A DNA stretch of 64,000 bases from Pseudomonas capsici. GTDB lineage: Bacteria; Pseudomonadota; Gammaproteobacteria; Pseudomonadales; Pseudomonadaceae. The notes under the pieces were generated by a model, which saw only the letters and a program-made list of their open reading frames with translations, had not been told where the DNA came from and did no database searches. This document shows, piece by piece, positions 51,893-59,453 of the stretch. The stretch covers positions 1 through 64,000 of the forward strand of contig NZ_JAFGZD010000026.1 of the NCBI RefSeq assembly GCF_017165765.1, read 5' to 3'. The position numbers were made by a program, and so were the translations under genes. The first letter of the stretch is position 1. Each line of letters starts with the position of its first letter.

Positions 51893-54616
51893 TCAAGGCA
51901 AGTAAGTGCTGATAGGGCCATTATTGACCGCATTACCGTTTGAATCACCCGTTATCACATCTCCATTTGGTGCAACTCCGGTCCAGTCACGCGGCCCAGC
52001 CCCAACACCATCTTTGACGCCATGAAGATCGTCCTTGTCAAGGCCAGGTACTTGATCAATCGGTATTGTTCCAGACGGACAGTTTTTAGGTTTTGAGCCA
52101 GGCTTTGGTTTGGCATACATAGGCGTTGAACCAGGAATCGTGGCTACAGCGGCCGCGCCCCCCACTAACGCACCCATCCCCCAAAAGCCGGCACCACTGG
52201 CAGCTGTTCCTGTTCCTCCCAAGGCTCCAAACCCCAGGAACCAGACTAGTCGACCATCAGGATCGAAATAATTGATCGGGTTCTGATAGGCGTACCCAAA
52301 CGTGTTCAGCCCACCGCCCAATCCAATCGGATCACTTTGCACATACCGCCCGGTGGCCGGATTGTAATCCCTGTAGTAGTTGTAGTTCAGTTGCGTCTGC
52401 GCATCGTGGATCTGCCCTGGAAAGCGCAGCGCCACGCTGGTTGCCACACCGTCACCGTCGACATCTTCCTCTGGCGCGCCGACACCATAGGCATCGCTGT
52501 TCCAGCGCCATAGCAAGGCTTGGGTGCTGTCGGTAGCCAGACGCGGTGTATTCAGATGATCAGTGTGCAGGTAGACCAGTTTGCTGCTGCTCACATCTCC
52601 AAGTGACGAGAAGCTGGCCGTCAGTTGAGCAATCGGCATGTTGTCCAGCCAGAACCAGTATTGGCCACCGGTTTTCAGGCCGTTTGCATCATAGAAAGTC
52701 TGGCCGATGAGTTTGCCGCTCAGGTCATACAGGTAGGCGGTGGTGCCCACAAGTGCCTGGCTGCCCATCTCGTACACCTGCCTGGTGACCCGCTGTCCCA
52801 GGGCGTTGTATTTATATTCGGCGATCTTGTAGATGCTGGCCTGATGGACCTGACTCAGACGGCCCTCATTGTCATAAGTCAGACGCAGGCCATTGATCTG
52901 CGTGTGATTACCCGCCGCATCTGCTGGCACCGTAGCGCCATTGAGGGTGGTCAGCCGATTGCTGTCACTGGCATAGGCGAGCGTCTGGGTTTCAGTAGCA
53001 GCACCTGTGGCGAGATTACTGGTGGTACGGCGGGTGCGATTTCCGGTAGCGTCAAGACTATAAGCTTTTCTGACAGTGCCGTTCTGCTCCTGACTCAGAC
53101 GACCCAAGGCATCGTATTGGTACTGAACCGCACCCCAAAGGCTGCTGGTCGTCCCATTGATATTGCTGTCTGGATCGTAACGATAGGCGGTTTGCCAGTT
53201 ACCGACCTGTTGCTGGGTCAGTTGATAGTCCTGATCGTAGGTTTTCGACAGCAGAATACCGTTACCCCAGGTCAGGGACCGGACAGGACCGAATGGCTGA
53301 TAAGCGATGTTGCTGGCCAGAGTAACGGTCTTGCCTGCCACGACCAGTTGTATACCTGTGACCTGCCCGGCGCTGTTGCGGGTATAGGTCATCCCGATAT
53401 TGGACGGGTAACCGATCTTCACCAGATTGTTGGCCGTGTCGTAGCCATAACTCAGGGTTTCGGAGTAACTGCCGTTGTTGATGCCCACCGAACGTTGTTG
53501 CCCGATCAGATTACCTGCAGCGTCGTAGGTGTAACTCAGGGTTCCGGCGCTGTCCTGAATGCCGGTGCGACGTCCAATTCCGTAATTGCCGCCCGCGGTC
53601 TGGTCATACAGAAACCTGATGTTCAGTGCAGGCGTTGCGGGATAGCTTTTGGCAGTCAATCGATTGAGGGCATCGTAGGCATATTGAGTCACGACGCCTC
53701 GTGCATCCGTGCTGCGAGTGAGGTTATTGGCCTCATCGTAGACAAAGGCACTGGTCCCGGTGTCCGGGCTGGCGGTCTTGAGCAGGTTGCCTTGCCCGTC
53801 ATAGACATACTGGGTGGTGACCCCGCGAGGATCGACAACCTGGGTAATCCGGTCATCGGCGTTGTAAGCCAGCGAAGTCGCCCCTTGCAGTGGATCGACA
53901 ATCTTGATGACCCGGTTCAGCGCGTCGAAAGACTGTTGGGTCTTGTTGCTGCGCGGCGTGGTGTCACTGGACAGGTTATCGTTCAAGTCGTAGCTGTAAC
54001 GTCGGGTCTGATTGGCCGCCCCGACAACTTGAATCAAACGCCCCAGTTCATCGAAAGAACGGCGCTGCTGGCGAACAACGGTTCCGCTGCCGTTTTTAAT
54101 GACCCCGGCAGTACGGTTGCCCATTGTATCCAGTGTGTAGGTAACACTCTCACCGAGAATATTACGGACGCCCGTCAAGCGTCGGGCGTTGTCATAACTG
54201 TACTCAACCCAATTGCCGTTGCCACCGGTCACTTTAATGACATCGCCTACGGCATTGTACTCGTATCGGGTAGTACTACTGCCGAGAGTCGTGCTTGCCA
54301 ACAACCCATTCGTTGTATAGGACAGCGTTGTAATAGCGCCATTGGCATCGGTAATTTTCTGTGGGTTGCCTTGCACATCATAATTGGCCAGCGTCGTCAC
54401 TTGCCCGAGCGCATTTGTTACCGAAGTCAGATTGCCCTGAGCATCGTAGGCAAAGCGGGTTATATCGTTTACATCGGTGCGAGGCCCATTGACTGTTTCC
54501 AGTTGGCCCAAGGATGTATAAGTGTAGGTCGTCGAAGCAGCCAGCGCGCTGTCGGACATACTGACGACAGCCAAAACCACCAGAAACGACAGTTTAGAAA
54601 ATTTGATAACACTCAC
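51893..54616 (-). CDS. Exported RHS-repeat protein with C-terminal toxin-like tip
   Basis: A 907-residue protein: Sec signal peptide (cleavage after MSDSALA, residue 26), many YD/RHS repeats (YDAQGNLTSVTNALG type) from about 30 to 760, and the conserved RHS core end RYVQSDPIGLGGGLNTFGYAYQNPINYFDPDG at about 757-788. After DPDG the 119-residue tip changes character: a Gly/Ala-rich hydrophobic stretch, a Lys/Pro hinge (YAKPKPGSKPK), then LDKDDLHGVKDGVGAGPRDWTGVAPNGDVITG. That last part resembles the polymorphic toxin type 33 group, a low-certainty assignment. It lacks DUF6531, PAAR and SpvB domains; these front functions seem to be on the preceding gene. Confidence 0.85.
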   Translation of the reverse strand: MSVIKFSKLSFLVVLAVVSMSDSALAASTTYTYTSLGQLETVNGPRTDVNDITRFAYDAQGNLTSVTNALGQVTTLANYDVQGNPQKITDANGAITTLSYTTNGLLASTTLGSSTTRYEYNAVGDVIKVTGGNGNWVEYSYDNARRLTGVRNILGESVTYTLDTMGNRTAGVIKNGSGTVVRQQRRSFDELGRLIQVVGAANQTRRYSYDLNDNLSSDTTPRSNKTQQSFDALNRVIKIVDPLQGATSLAYNADDRITQVVDPRGVTTQYVYDGQGNLLKTASPDTGTSAFVYDEANNLTRSTDARGVVTQYAYDALNRLTAKSYPATPALNIRFLYDQTAGGNYGIGRRTGIQDSAGTLSYTYDAAGNLIGQQRSVGINNGSYSETLSYGYDTANNLVKIGYPSNIGMTYTRNSAGQVTGIQLVVAGKTVTLASNIAYQPFGPVRSLTWGNGILLSKTYDQDYQLTQQQVGNWQTAYRYDPDSNINGTTSSLWGAVQYQYDALGRLSQEQNGTVRKAYSLDATGNRTRRTTSNLATGAATETQTLAYASDSNRLTTLNGATVPADAAGNHTQINGLRLTYDNEGRLSQVHQASIYKIAEYKYNALGQRVTRQVYEMGSQALVGTTAYLYDLSGKLIGQTFYDANGLKTGGQYWFWLDNMPIAQLTASFSSLGDVSSSKLVYLHTDHLNTPRLATDSTQALLWRWNSDAYGVGAPEEDVDGDGVATSVALRFPGQIHDAQTQLNYNYYRDYNPATGRYVQSDPIGLGGGLNTFGYAYQNPINYFDPDGRLVWFLGFGALGGTGTAASGAGFWGMGALVGGAAAVATIPGSTPMYAKPKPGSKPKNCPSGTIPIDQVPGLDKDDLHGVKDGVGAGPRDWTGVAPNGDVITGDSNGNAVNNGPISTYLP

Positions 54617-54655
54617 GAATCAGACTCCATAACAGATACTTTCAGCTCCATGAAT

Positions 54656-55951
54656 TCACACCCGACTGACAACAGAGGTATTGATCAGTCGCCCCTGAGC
54701 GTCATAGCTGTAAGTCGTTATGCTGGTAGGCGTAGTGACCTTGACGGGCTTTTGAAAAGTGGCATGCCATTCGGTCAATGTTTCCTTCGACACAGCCGTA
54801 CCGACTGCAACAACGGTACGTACCATCAGATCCCGGTCGTTGTAATAATATTCGGAGCGGACGCCCATATTATCGATCCAGGCCGACATCCGTCCTTTCT
54901 TGTCATACTCGAACTTCGAGTTCGAGTAAGGGCAAGACGGCGTCGGTTCACCGATGATTTCCACTATTCGCCGGCTGAAATAAATCGTCTTGAACTTATA
55001 GGTGGTCTGCTTACCCAACTCATTGGTCACAATGGTTGTCAGATCATCTTTATAGCTGAGCTTGCTGGACTCCACGCTTCCTGTATGTTCGCTGGATATG
55101 GCACGGTATGAATCGTCATACGTCCATGTTGCAAAACGAACTCCCCGCTCATCCGTTATACCGGTCAAAAGCCAGCTGGCATTGGGAACTTCATAATGGT
55201 ATTTGCGCGTTAATGTCTTGCCATCCACAATTTTGCTCAAGGACGCAATGCGTGTACCGTCGGCGGCGTAACTGTACGTAATGCTGAGGCCACCCACTTT
55301 GGCGCTGGTGAGTTGTGAAAGCACACCCAGGGTCATGACCAGAGTCTGCCCGAAAACATTTCTGACCGTGACGGTATTATTGGCCGAATAGGTCAGCGTC
55401 TGGACAAGTCCCTCTGTGTCCTTGATGGAAGTCAGCTTTCCGGCCGAATCAAATGTCATCTGACTGCCGTCGGTTGCCGTGTGCAAATACCCACTGCCAC
55501 TGGCCGACAGCTTGCCAGTCGCACCGTACAAGGGCTGAAAGCTCTTTCTCATAAATACATGCCGGGTGCCGTCAGCCCGAACATAGGTAATTACAAACTG
55601 ACCGATGGACAGGTTATCCGAATAGTTATGACGCCACACGCCATCATAGCTGTTATAAACTCGCTTCAAGCTTATTGGCGATACGCCTTTACCGGTGTAA
55701 TCGATTTCCTCCTGAAACTTGTTTCCCGAAATAAGATTAATCGGGTTGCCCACCATGCCACAAGGTTGCGGCATATCATCATTGCGGGCCTCATCATCTC
55801 CTCCACCCCCGACTTCACCGTCCAGAGGTAGAACTATATCGCACCCCATTCCCCAGACTGTCATCGGGGAGCTAGTCAATATGAAAGCCGCCAACACATA
55901 CGCCCACATATTTCTTGAATCTCGAGAACGCTTTTTCAGAATATCTTCCAT
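54656..55951 (-). CDS. Exported RHS front-half protein with DUF6531
   Basis: A 431-residue protein. A hydrophobic leader (about 16-34: WAYVLAAFILTSSPMTVWG) is followed by the DUF6531 entry motif (GNPINLISGNKFQEEIDYTG...SPISLKRVYNS, about 68-100) and RHS-like strands to the end (TTYSYDAQGRLINTSV). It stops where a normal RHS protein would continue, and the next gene, 39 bases on, starts a new signal peptide and carries the rest. ATG 55951 has AAGG six bases upstream and begins two bases after the stop of the previous gene. It is probably the capping half of a two-piece RHS shell. Confidence 0.8.
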   Translation of the reverse strand: MEDILKKRSRDSRNMWAYVLAAFILTSSPMTVWGMGCDIVLPLDGEVGGGGDDEARNDDMPQPCGMVGNPINLISGNKFQEEIDYTGKGVSPISLKRVYNSYDGVWRHNYSDNLSIGQFVITYVRADGTRHVFMRKSFQPLYGATGKLSASGSGYLHTATDGSQMTFDSAGKLTSIKDTEGLVQTLTYSANNTVTVRNVFGQTLVMTLGVLSQLTSAKVGGLSITYSYAADGTRIASLSKIVDGKTLTRKYHYEVPNASWLLTGITDERGVRFATWTYDDSYRAISSEHTGSVESSKLSYKDDLTTIVTNELGKQTTYKFKTIYFSRRIVEIIGEPTPSCPYSNSKFEYDKKGRMSAWIDNMGVRSEYYYNDRDLMVRTVVAVGTAVSKETLTEWHATFQKPVKVTTPTSITTYSYDAQGRLINTSVVSRV

Positions 55952-55953
55952 GT

Positions 55954-56634
55954 TCAACCTTGCAATACGACTGTAAAAGCTGCGTTAGCAGATCCATTGA
56001 CCCATTCCAGATTCACCGGTCTCACTGCCAGATCGCCGTGCTGAAAATCGGAGAAATATTTATCGACCACTGTTTCTGCCCGCAATCGGGGAGCGGCTTC
56101 AACTATTGCGCTGTGTGCAATATCACAACATTCGCTGCTGGCCAGCAATCGAGTTCCATAAACATGATTATCACGCAATACGAACACATCAAATCCGGAA
56201 GAAAACCGGGAAGCCGTTGCGGCTAAAATACGCTCTGACAGAATCGGAAAGGACACAGCCATATCCACAGAGCCGTCAGAACGTGTCTTTACTCGGGAAG
56301 ACACCAGAGGCCGGGATTTTTCTCTTAAATAAGAATCCGTCTGAAGCACCAGAAGGTCGACGCCTTCCACTGGGGTAAATGTCGAATCCACAACGTTAAT
56401 CTTGAGATTAACCTTGGGTAATCCATACTCCCCTGCTGCTACACCCTGCGGAACCCAGCGTTCAAGAAAATGCCTGACCCGCCCGGATAGAGTATTTCCG
56501 CCTTTATTCAAGCGATAGATATCAGGTAGAGTTTTTTCACTTGCCACTGCCTTCAAGGGCAAACAAGTACCGGCCAGTAAAAAACCTTTCAATACATGAC
56601 GCCTGGTACACGCCGAAATCTTGTTTTTAATCAT
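55954..56634 (-). CDS. Exported protein of unknown function with twin-arginine-like leader
   Basis: A 226-residue protein. The leader reads CTRRHVLKGFLLAGTCLPLKAVAS, close to the Tat pattern (S/T)RRxFLK, with cleavage likely after about residue 31. The mature part has beta-rich segments (VNLKINVVDSTFTPVEGVDLLVLQTDSY; DGSVDMAVSFPI; GFDVFVLRDNHVYGTRLL) and a Cys pair ECCD. I recognise no family. It overlaps the ferredoxin gene by four bases (ATGA) and is two bases from the RHS front-half gene, so it belongs to the same translation unit. Tat export would fit a cofactor-bearing or pre-folded protein. Confidence 0.7.
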   Translation of the reverse strand: MIKNKISACTRRHVLKGFLLAGTCLPLKAVASEKTLPDIYRLNKGGNTLSGRVRHFLERWVPQGVAAGEYGLPKVNLKINVVDSTFTPVEGVDLLVLQTDSYLREKSRPLVSSRVKTRSDGSVDMAVSFPILSERILAATASRFSSGFDVFVLRDNHVYGTRLLASSECCDIAHSAIVEAAPRLRAETVVDKYFSDFQHGDLAVRPVNLEWVNGSANAAFTVVLQG

Positions 56635-56996
56635 CTTGTCAACTGCTCTTCCGCATGCGCCTCAATATAGACATCACTGGTCGGATAGGCGCAACACAGC
56701 AATACAAAGCCTTCGGCTATCTGCTCATCGTCCAGATATGAGCCATTTGACTGATCAACGGATCCACCGATAACTCTTCCAACACACGACGAACAAGAAC
56801 CCGCACGACAGGAGTACGGCAGGATAATATTGTTTTCTTCGGCCTGATCCAGAATATAAACGTCATCACGGCAGCGGAAAGTGCAACCGTCGATTGTTAC
56901 GTTATATACCTGCCCACCGCCTCCACCGCCTCCACCCGGCTTTATTGCGGGAGCCGTTACTGGAATACTCGGTAAATTCATAATGCCGCCAGCCAT
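56631..56996 (-). CDS. Plant-type [2Fe-2S] ferredoxin with glycine linker
   Basis: A 121-residue protein: a 20-residue N-terminal tail (MAGGIMNLPSIPVTAPAIKP), eight glycines (21-28), then a full ferredoxin fold. Cluster ligands C63, C68, C71 and C101 give C-x4-C-x2-C-x29-C, exactly the chloroplast and cyanobacterial spacing, within YSCRAGSCSSCVGRV and FVLLCCAYPTSDV. It would carry one electron at low potential. No reductase or oxygenase partner is adjacent; instead it leads the RHS operon. ATG 56996 has AAGGAT six bases upstream; an upstream extension to 57146 looks non-coding. No signal peptide is seen. Confidence 0.85.
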   Translation of the reverse strand: MAGGIMNLPSIPVTAPAIKPGGGGGGGGQVYNVTIDGCTFRCRDDVYILDQAEENNIILPYSCRAGSCSSCVGRVIGGSVDQSNGSYLDDEQIAEGFVLLCCAYPTSDVYIEAHAEEQLTR

Positions 56997-57394
56997 CTTT
57001 CTATCCTTAAGTAAAAATGCTGAATAAACACTTACATACCCATCGCTGACCTTGAGCAACGGCCTACATAGAGGTCGCAATCTGTACCGGGACCGATACA
57101 CATCGACACATCCGAAGGAAGACGTGCGAGCTGGCTTTTTTTTCAAAAAACTCTTTCAAAACAGAAAAATAGATTTAAACAGCCGTTTAAACGCAGTGCT
57201 TTCAACACCCGCCCCCAGTTGCGCCTTCGAGCAAAGTGACTGCTTTCAACTATCGTTTTCAGAAATATCTTGTATCAATCCGCCATGCCTACCTAATCTC
57301 CGGCAAAGTCGTTAGCCTGCTCTGCATTCTGTCCCGACCTGTCTGATCCGTTCCTTTGCGCGGCTTTCAGTCCATTGTTCAAGCGAGAATATCC
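56997..57394. promoter_or_regulatory. 398-bp AT-rich divergent promoter region
   Basis: It lies between the ferredoxin-RHS operon (minus) and an MFS gene (plus). Runs of T and A near 57140-57185 mark low GC relative to the surrounding genes. Frames within it (57052-57315 plus; the upstream part of the ferredoxin frame) have no family likeness. I see no clear operator or terminator. Confidence 0.4.
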
Positions 57395-58582
57395 ATGAAT
57401 ACCTCGATCCACGCCCGGCACGGCGCAATCACCATGACCAGGGGGCTGGTGATGTTGTTTGCCTTCTGCTGTGGCGCCATCGTCGCCAACATCTATTACG
57501 CCCAGCCGATCATTGAGCTGATAGCGCCGGACATTGGTCTGTCCAGCACCATGGCCAGCCTGATTGTCTCGTTGACCCAGGTGGGTTACGCGCTGGGGCT
57601 GTTCTTTCTGGTGCCGTTGGGCGATCTGCTGGAGAATCGGCGCCTGATGCTGCTGACCACCGGGGTTGCGATTCTCAGTCTGTTGGGTGCCGCATTTGCC
57701 GAGCAGCCCAATCTGTTTCTGGTGGTATCGCTGCTGGTGGGTTTCAGTTCGGTTTCAGTGCAGATGCTGATTCCGCTGGCGGCGCATCTGGCACCTGAGG
57801 AAACCCGCGGGCGGGTGGTCGGCTCGATCATGGGTGGTCTGTTATTGGGAATTCTGCTGGCTCGCCCGGTTTCGAGTCTGGTCGCCGACCATTTTGGCTG
57901 GCGTGCGGTATTTGGCTCGGCGGCGGTGCTGATGGCCGGGATCAGTGTGGTGTTGGCAACCACCATGCCCAAACGCGTGCCGGATCATCGAGCGTCGTAT
58001 GGCCAGTTGCTGTTTTCCCTGTGGGCTCTGCTGCGCCAGCAGCCGGTACTGCGGCAACGGGCGTTTTATCAAGCCTGCATGTTCGCCACTTTCAGCCTGT
58101 TCTGGACAGCCGTACCGCTGGAGCTAGCGCGCAACCATGGTCTGTCGCAAAGCCAGATAGCCTTGTTCGCCCTGATCGGTGCCATCGGCGCAATCGCTGC
58201 GCCCATCAGTGGACGCCTGGCCGATGCCGGACATAGCCGGATCGCAACGCTGAGCGCCCTGCTCTTTGGTGCCTTGAGTTTCCTGCCAGGCCTGATTCCG
58301 GCTCCCTACAACCTGATCGGTCTTGCCGTGACCGGTGTAGTGCTGGATTTCTGCGTGCAGATGAATCTGGTGGTGGGACAACGTGCTGTCTATGCACTGG
58401 ATGCCGCCAGCCGAAGCCGGCTCAATGCCTTGTACATGACCAGCATTTTCATTGGCGGCGCCATCGGCTCGTCGGTTGCCAGCGTGCTGTTCGATCATGG
58501 GGGCTGGGTGTGGATCAGCGTGGTGGGCACAGCCCTGCCCTTGATTGCACTGCTGGTTTTTTTGAGGGATTCGCAGCGGTAG
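57395..58582 (+). CDS. MFS transporter, drug/metabolite exporter type
   Basis: A 395-residue MFS protein with 12 helices, starting MNTSIHARHG. It has NIYYAQPIIELIAPDIGLS in helix 1 and QVGYALGLFFLVPLGDLLENRRLM in the first cytoplasmic loop, typical of the YgaY/NepI-like exporter group (DHA family). The substrate is unknown. ATG 57395 is preferred by family start; an upstream start at 57356 would add 13 residues. A REP-like hairpin follows. Confidence 0.85.
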   Translation: MNTSIHARHGAITMTRGLVMLFAFCCGAIVANIYYAQPIIELIAPDIGLSSTMASLIVSLTQVGYALGLFFLVPLGDLLENRRLMLLTTGVAILSLLGAAFAEQPNLFLVVSLLVGFSSVSVQMLIPLAAHLAPEETRGRVVGSIMGGLLLGILLARPVSSLVADHFGWRAVFGSAAVLMAGISVVLATTMPKRVPDHRASYGQLLFSLWALLRQQPVLRQRAFYQACMFATFSLFWTAVPLELARNHGLSQSQIALFALIGAIGAIAAPISGRLADAGHSRIATLSALLFGALSFLPGLIPAPYNLIGLAVTGVVLDFCVQMNLVVGQRAVYALDAASRSRLNALYMTSIFIGGAIGSSVASVLFDHGGWVWISVVGTALPLIALLVFLRDSQR

Positions 58583-58587
58583 GCTGC

Positions 58588-58651
58588 TTCGCGAATGAAT
58601 TCGCTCCCACCGGGTAGGAGCGAATCGGGCGGCGCTCCGCTCATTCGCGAA
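58588..58651. repeat. REP-like double hairpin
   Basis: An outer perfect 11-bp repeat TTCGCGAATGA/TCATTCGCGAA (58588-58598 with 58641-58651) encloses a 9-bp repeat ATTCGCTCC/GGAGCGAAT (58599-58607 with 58617-58625). It shares motif order with 5081-5136. It lies between convergent stops and probably also acts as a terminator. Confidence 0.75.
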
Positions 58652-58653
58652 GG

Positions 58654-59379
58654 TCAAGGCTTCTGGAACGTATGCTCCAGCCACCGCTTCAGGTCGGCAA
58701 CTTCTTCCTGGTTGATGGTATGTCCCATTCCTTCATAGGCATGAAACTCCGGTTTGATGCCTAACCCCTTCAAGGTTTCCTCGGTCCGGGTTGCGCCACT
58801 GAAAGGCAACACCGGATCTGCGGTGCCATGGGCAGCGAACACGTTGAATGTCTTGAAGCGCTCCTCGGGCTTGAGGCTGGCTTTCAGTACAGACAGCACC
58901 GGCCCGCTCAATGCCGCGATGCCACCGACCCTGTCCGGATCACGTAGCGCCACTTCATAACTCATCACAGAACCCTGACTGAAGCCCACCAGCACGACCT
59001 TGTCAGGCTGGGTCCGGTATTTCTGTGTTGCCTGCTTTATGAAAGTTTTCAGCAAGTCCCCGCTGTTTTTCAGGTCCTCGGTCACGCCATCGTAGTTGCC
59101 GTCTTCGATCCGGCGATTGAACCATTTGTAGCCACCGGGCCTTACCTCGATGGGTGCCCGCACGGACAGGTAGTTGTAGTCCGGGGACAAGAGATCCTTG
59201 AGGCTGAACAGGTCAGCTTCATTGCTGCCGGAACCGTGGATGAAAATCACCAGTGGCTTGTTCGGCACATCGGCACTGGCCTGGGCCAGGTATGTCAGAG
59301 ACAGATCGGTGTGCAAGGTATTTTCTGCCTGCACCATAGCCGAGAAGGCAAACAGCAAGGCGGCAAGAAACTTCAGCAT
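58654..59379 (-). CDS. Exported carboxylesterase (phospholipase/carboxylesterase family)
   Basis: A 241-residue alpha/beta hydrolase with a Sec leader (cleavage after SAMVQA, residue 18). The oxyanion region FIHGSGSNEADLF, nucleophile elbow GFSQGSVMS, acid region AHGTADPVLPF and catalytic His in EGMGHTI identify the YpfH/EstB-type carboxylesterases. AGGAGG-like CTGGAGGATATGG precedes the ATG. It lies 74 bases after gspD on the same strand, so it may be co-transcribed with the type II secretion genes and could even be a secreted client; that is inference only. Confidence 0.87.
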   Translation of the reverse strand: MLKFLAALLFAFSAMVQAENTLHTDLSLTYLAQASADVPNKPLVIFIHGSGSNEADLFSLKDLLSPDYNYLSVRAPIEVRPGGYKWFNRRIEDGNYDGVTEDLKNSGDLLKTFIKQATQKYRTQPDKVVLVGFSQGSVMSYEVALRDPDRVGGIAALSGPVLSVLKASLKPEERFKTFNVFAAHGTADPVLPFSGATRTEETLKGLGIKPEFHAYEGMGHTINQEEVADLKRWLEHTFQKP

Positions 59380-59397
59380 GTGTCCATATCCTCCAGG

Positions 59398-59422
59398 GGC
59401 ACTGCCTGCCAGCGGCAGTGCC
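59398..59422 (-). terminator. Hairpin between gspD and the esterase gene
   Basis: A perfect 9-bp inverted repeat GGCACTGCC/GGCAGTGCC with a 7-base loop. It lies just before the esterase ribosome site, without a T run, so it may attenuate read-through from the secretion operon rather than end it fully. Confidence 0.5.
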
Positions 59423-59453
59423 GTGAGTGGGCGTCGAGCCTCATGATAGCTGC

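Noticed and set aside
52625..55111. 828-codon open frame on the plus strand
   Set aside because: It is antisense to the two RHS genes and mirrors their repeats; it has no family likeness and crosses the gap between two well-supported genes.
56880..56940. GGT/GGC-rich stretch considered as a microsatellite or CRISPR-like repeat
   Set aside because: It simply encodes the Gly8 linker and has no spacer structure. No CRISPR array was seen anywhere.
56997..57146. 50-residue N-terminal extension of the ferredoxin
   Set aside because: It is rich in Arg and Tyr with no leader-like features, and the internal ATG has a good AAGGAT site.
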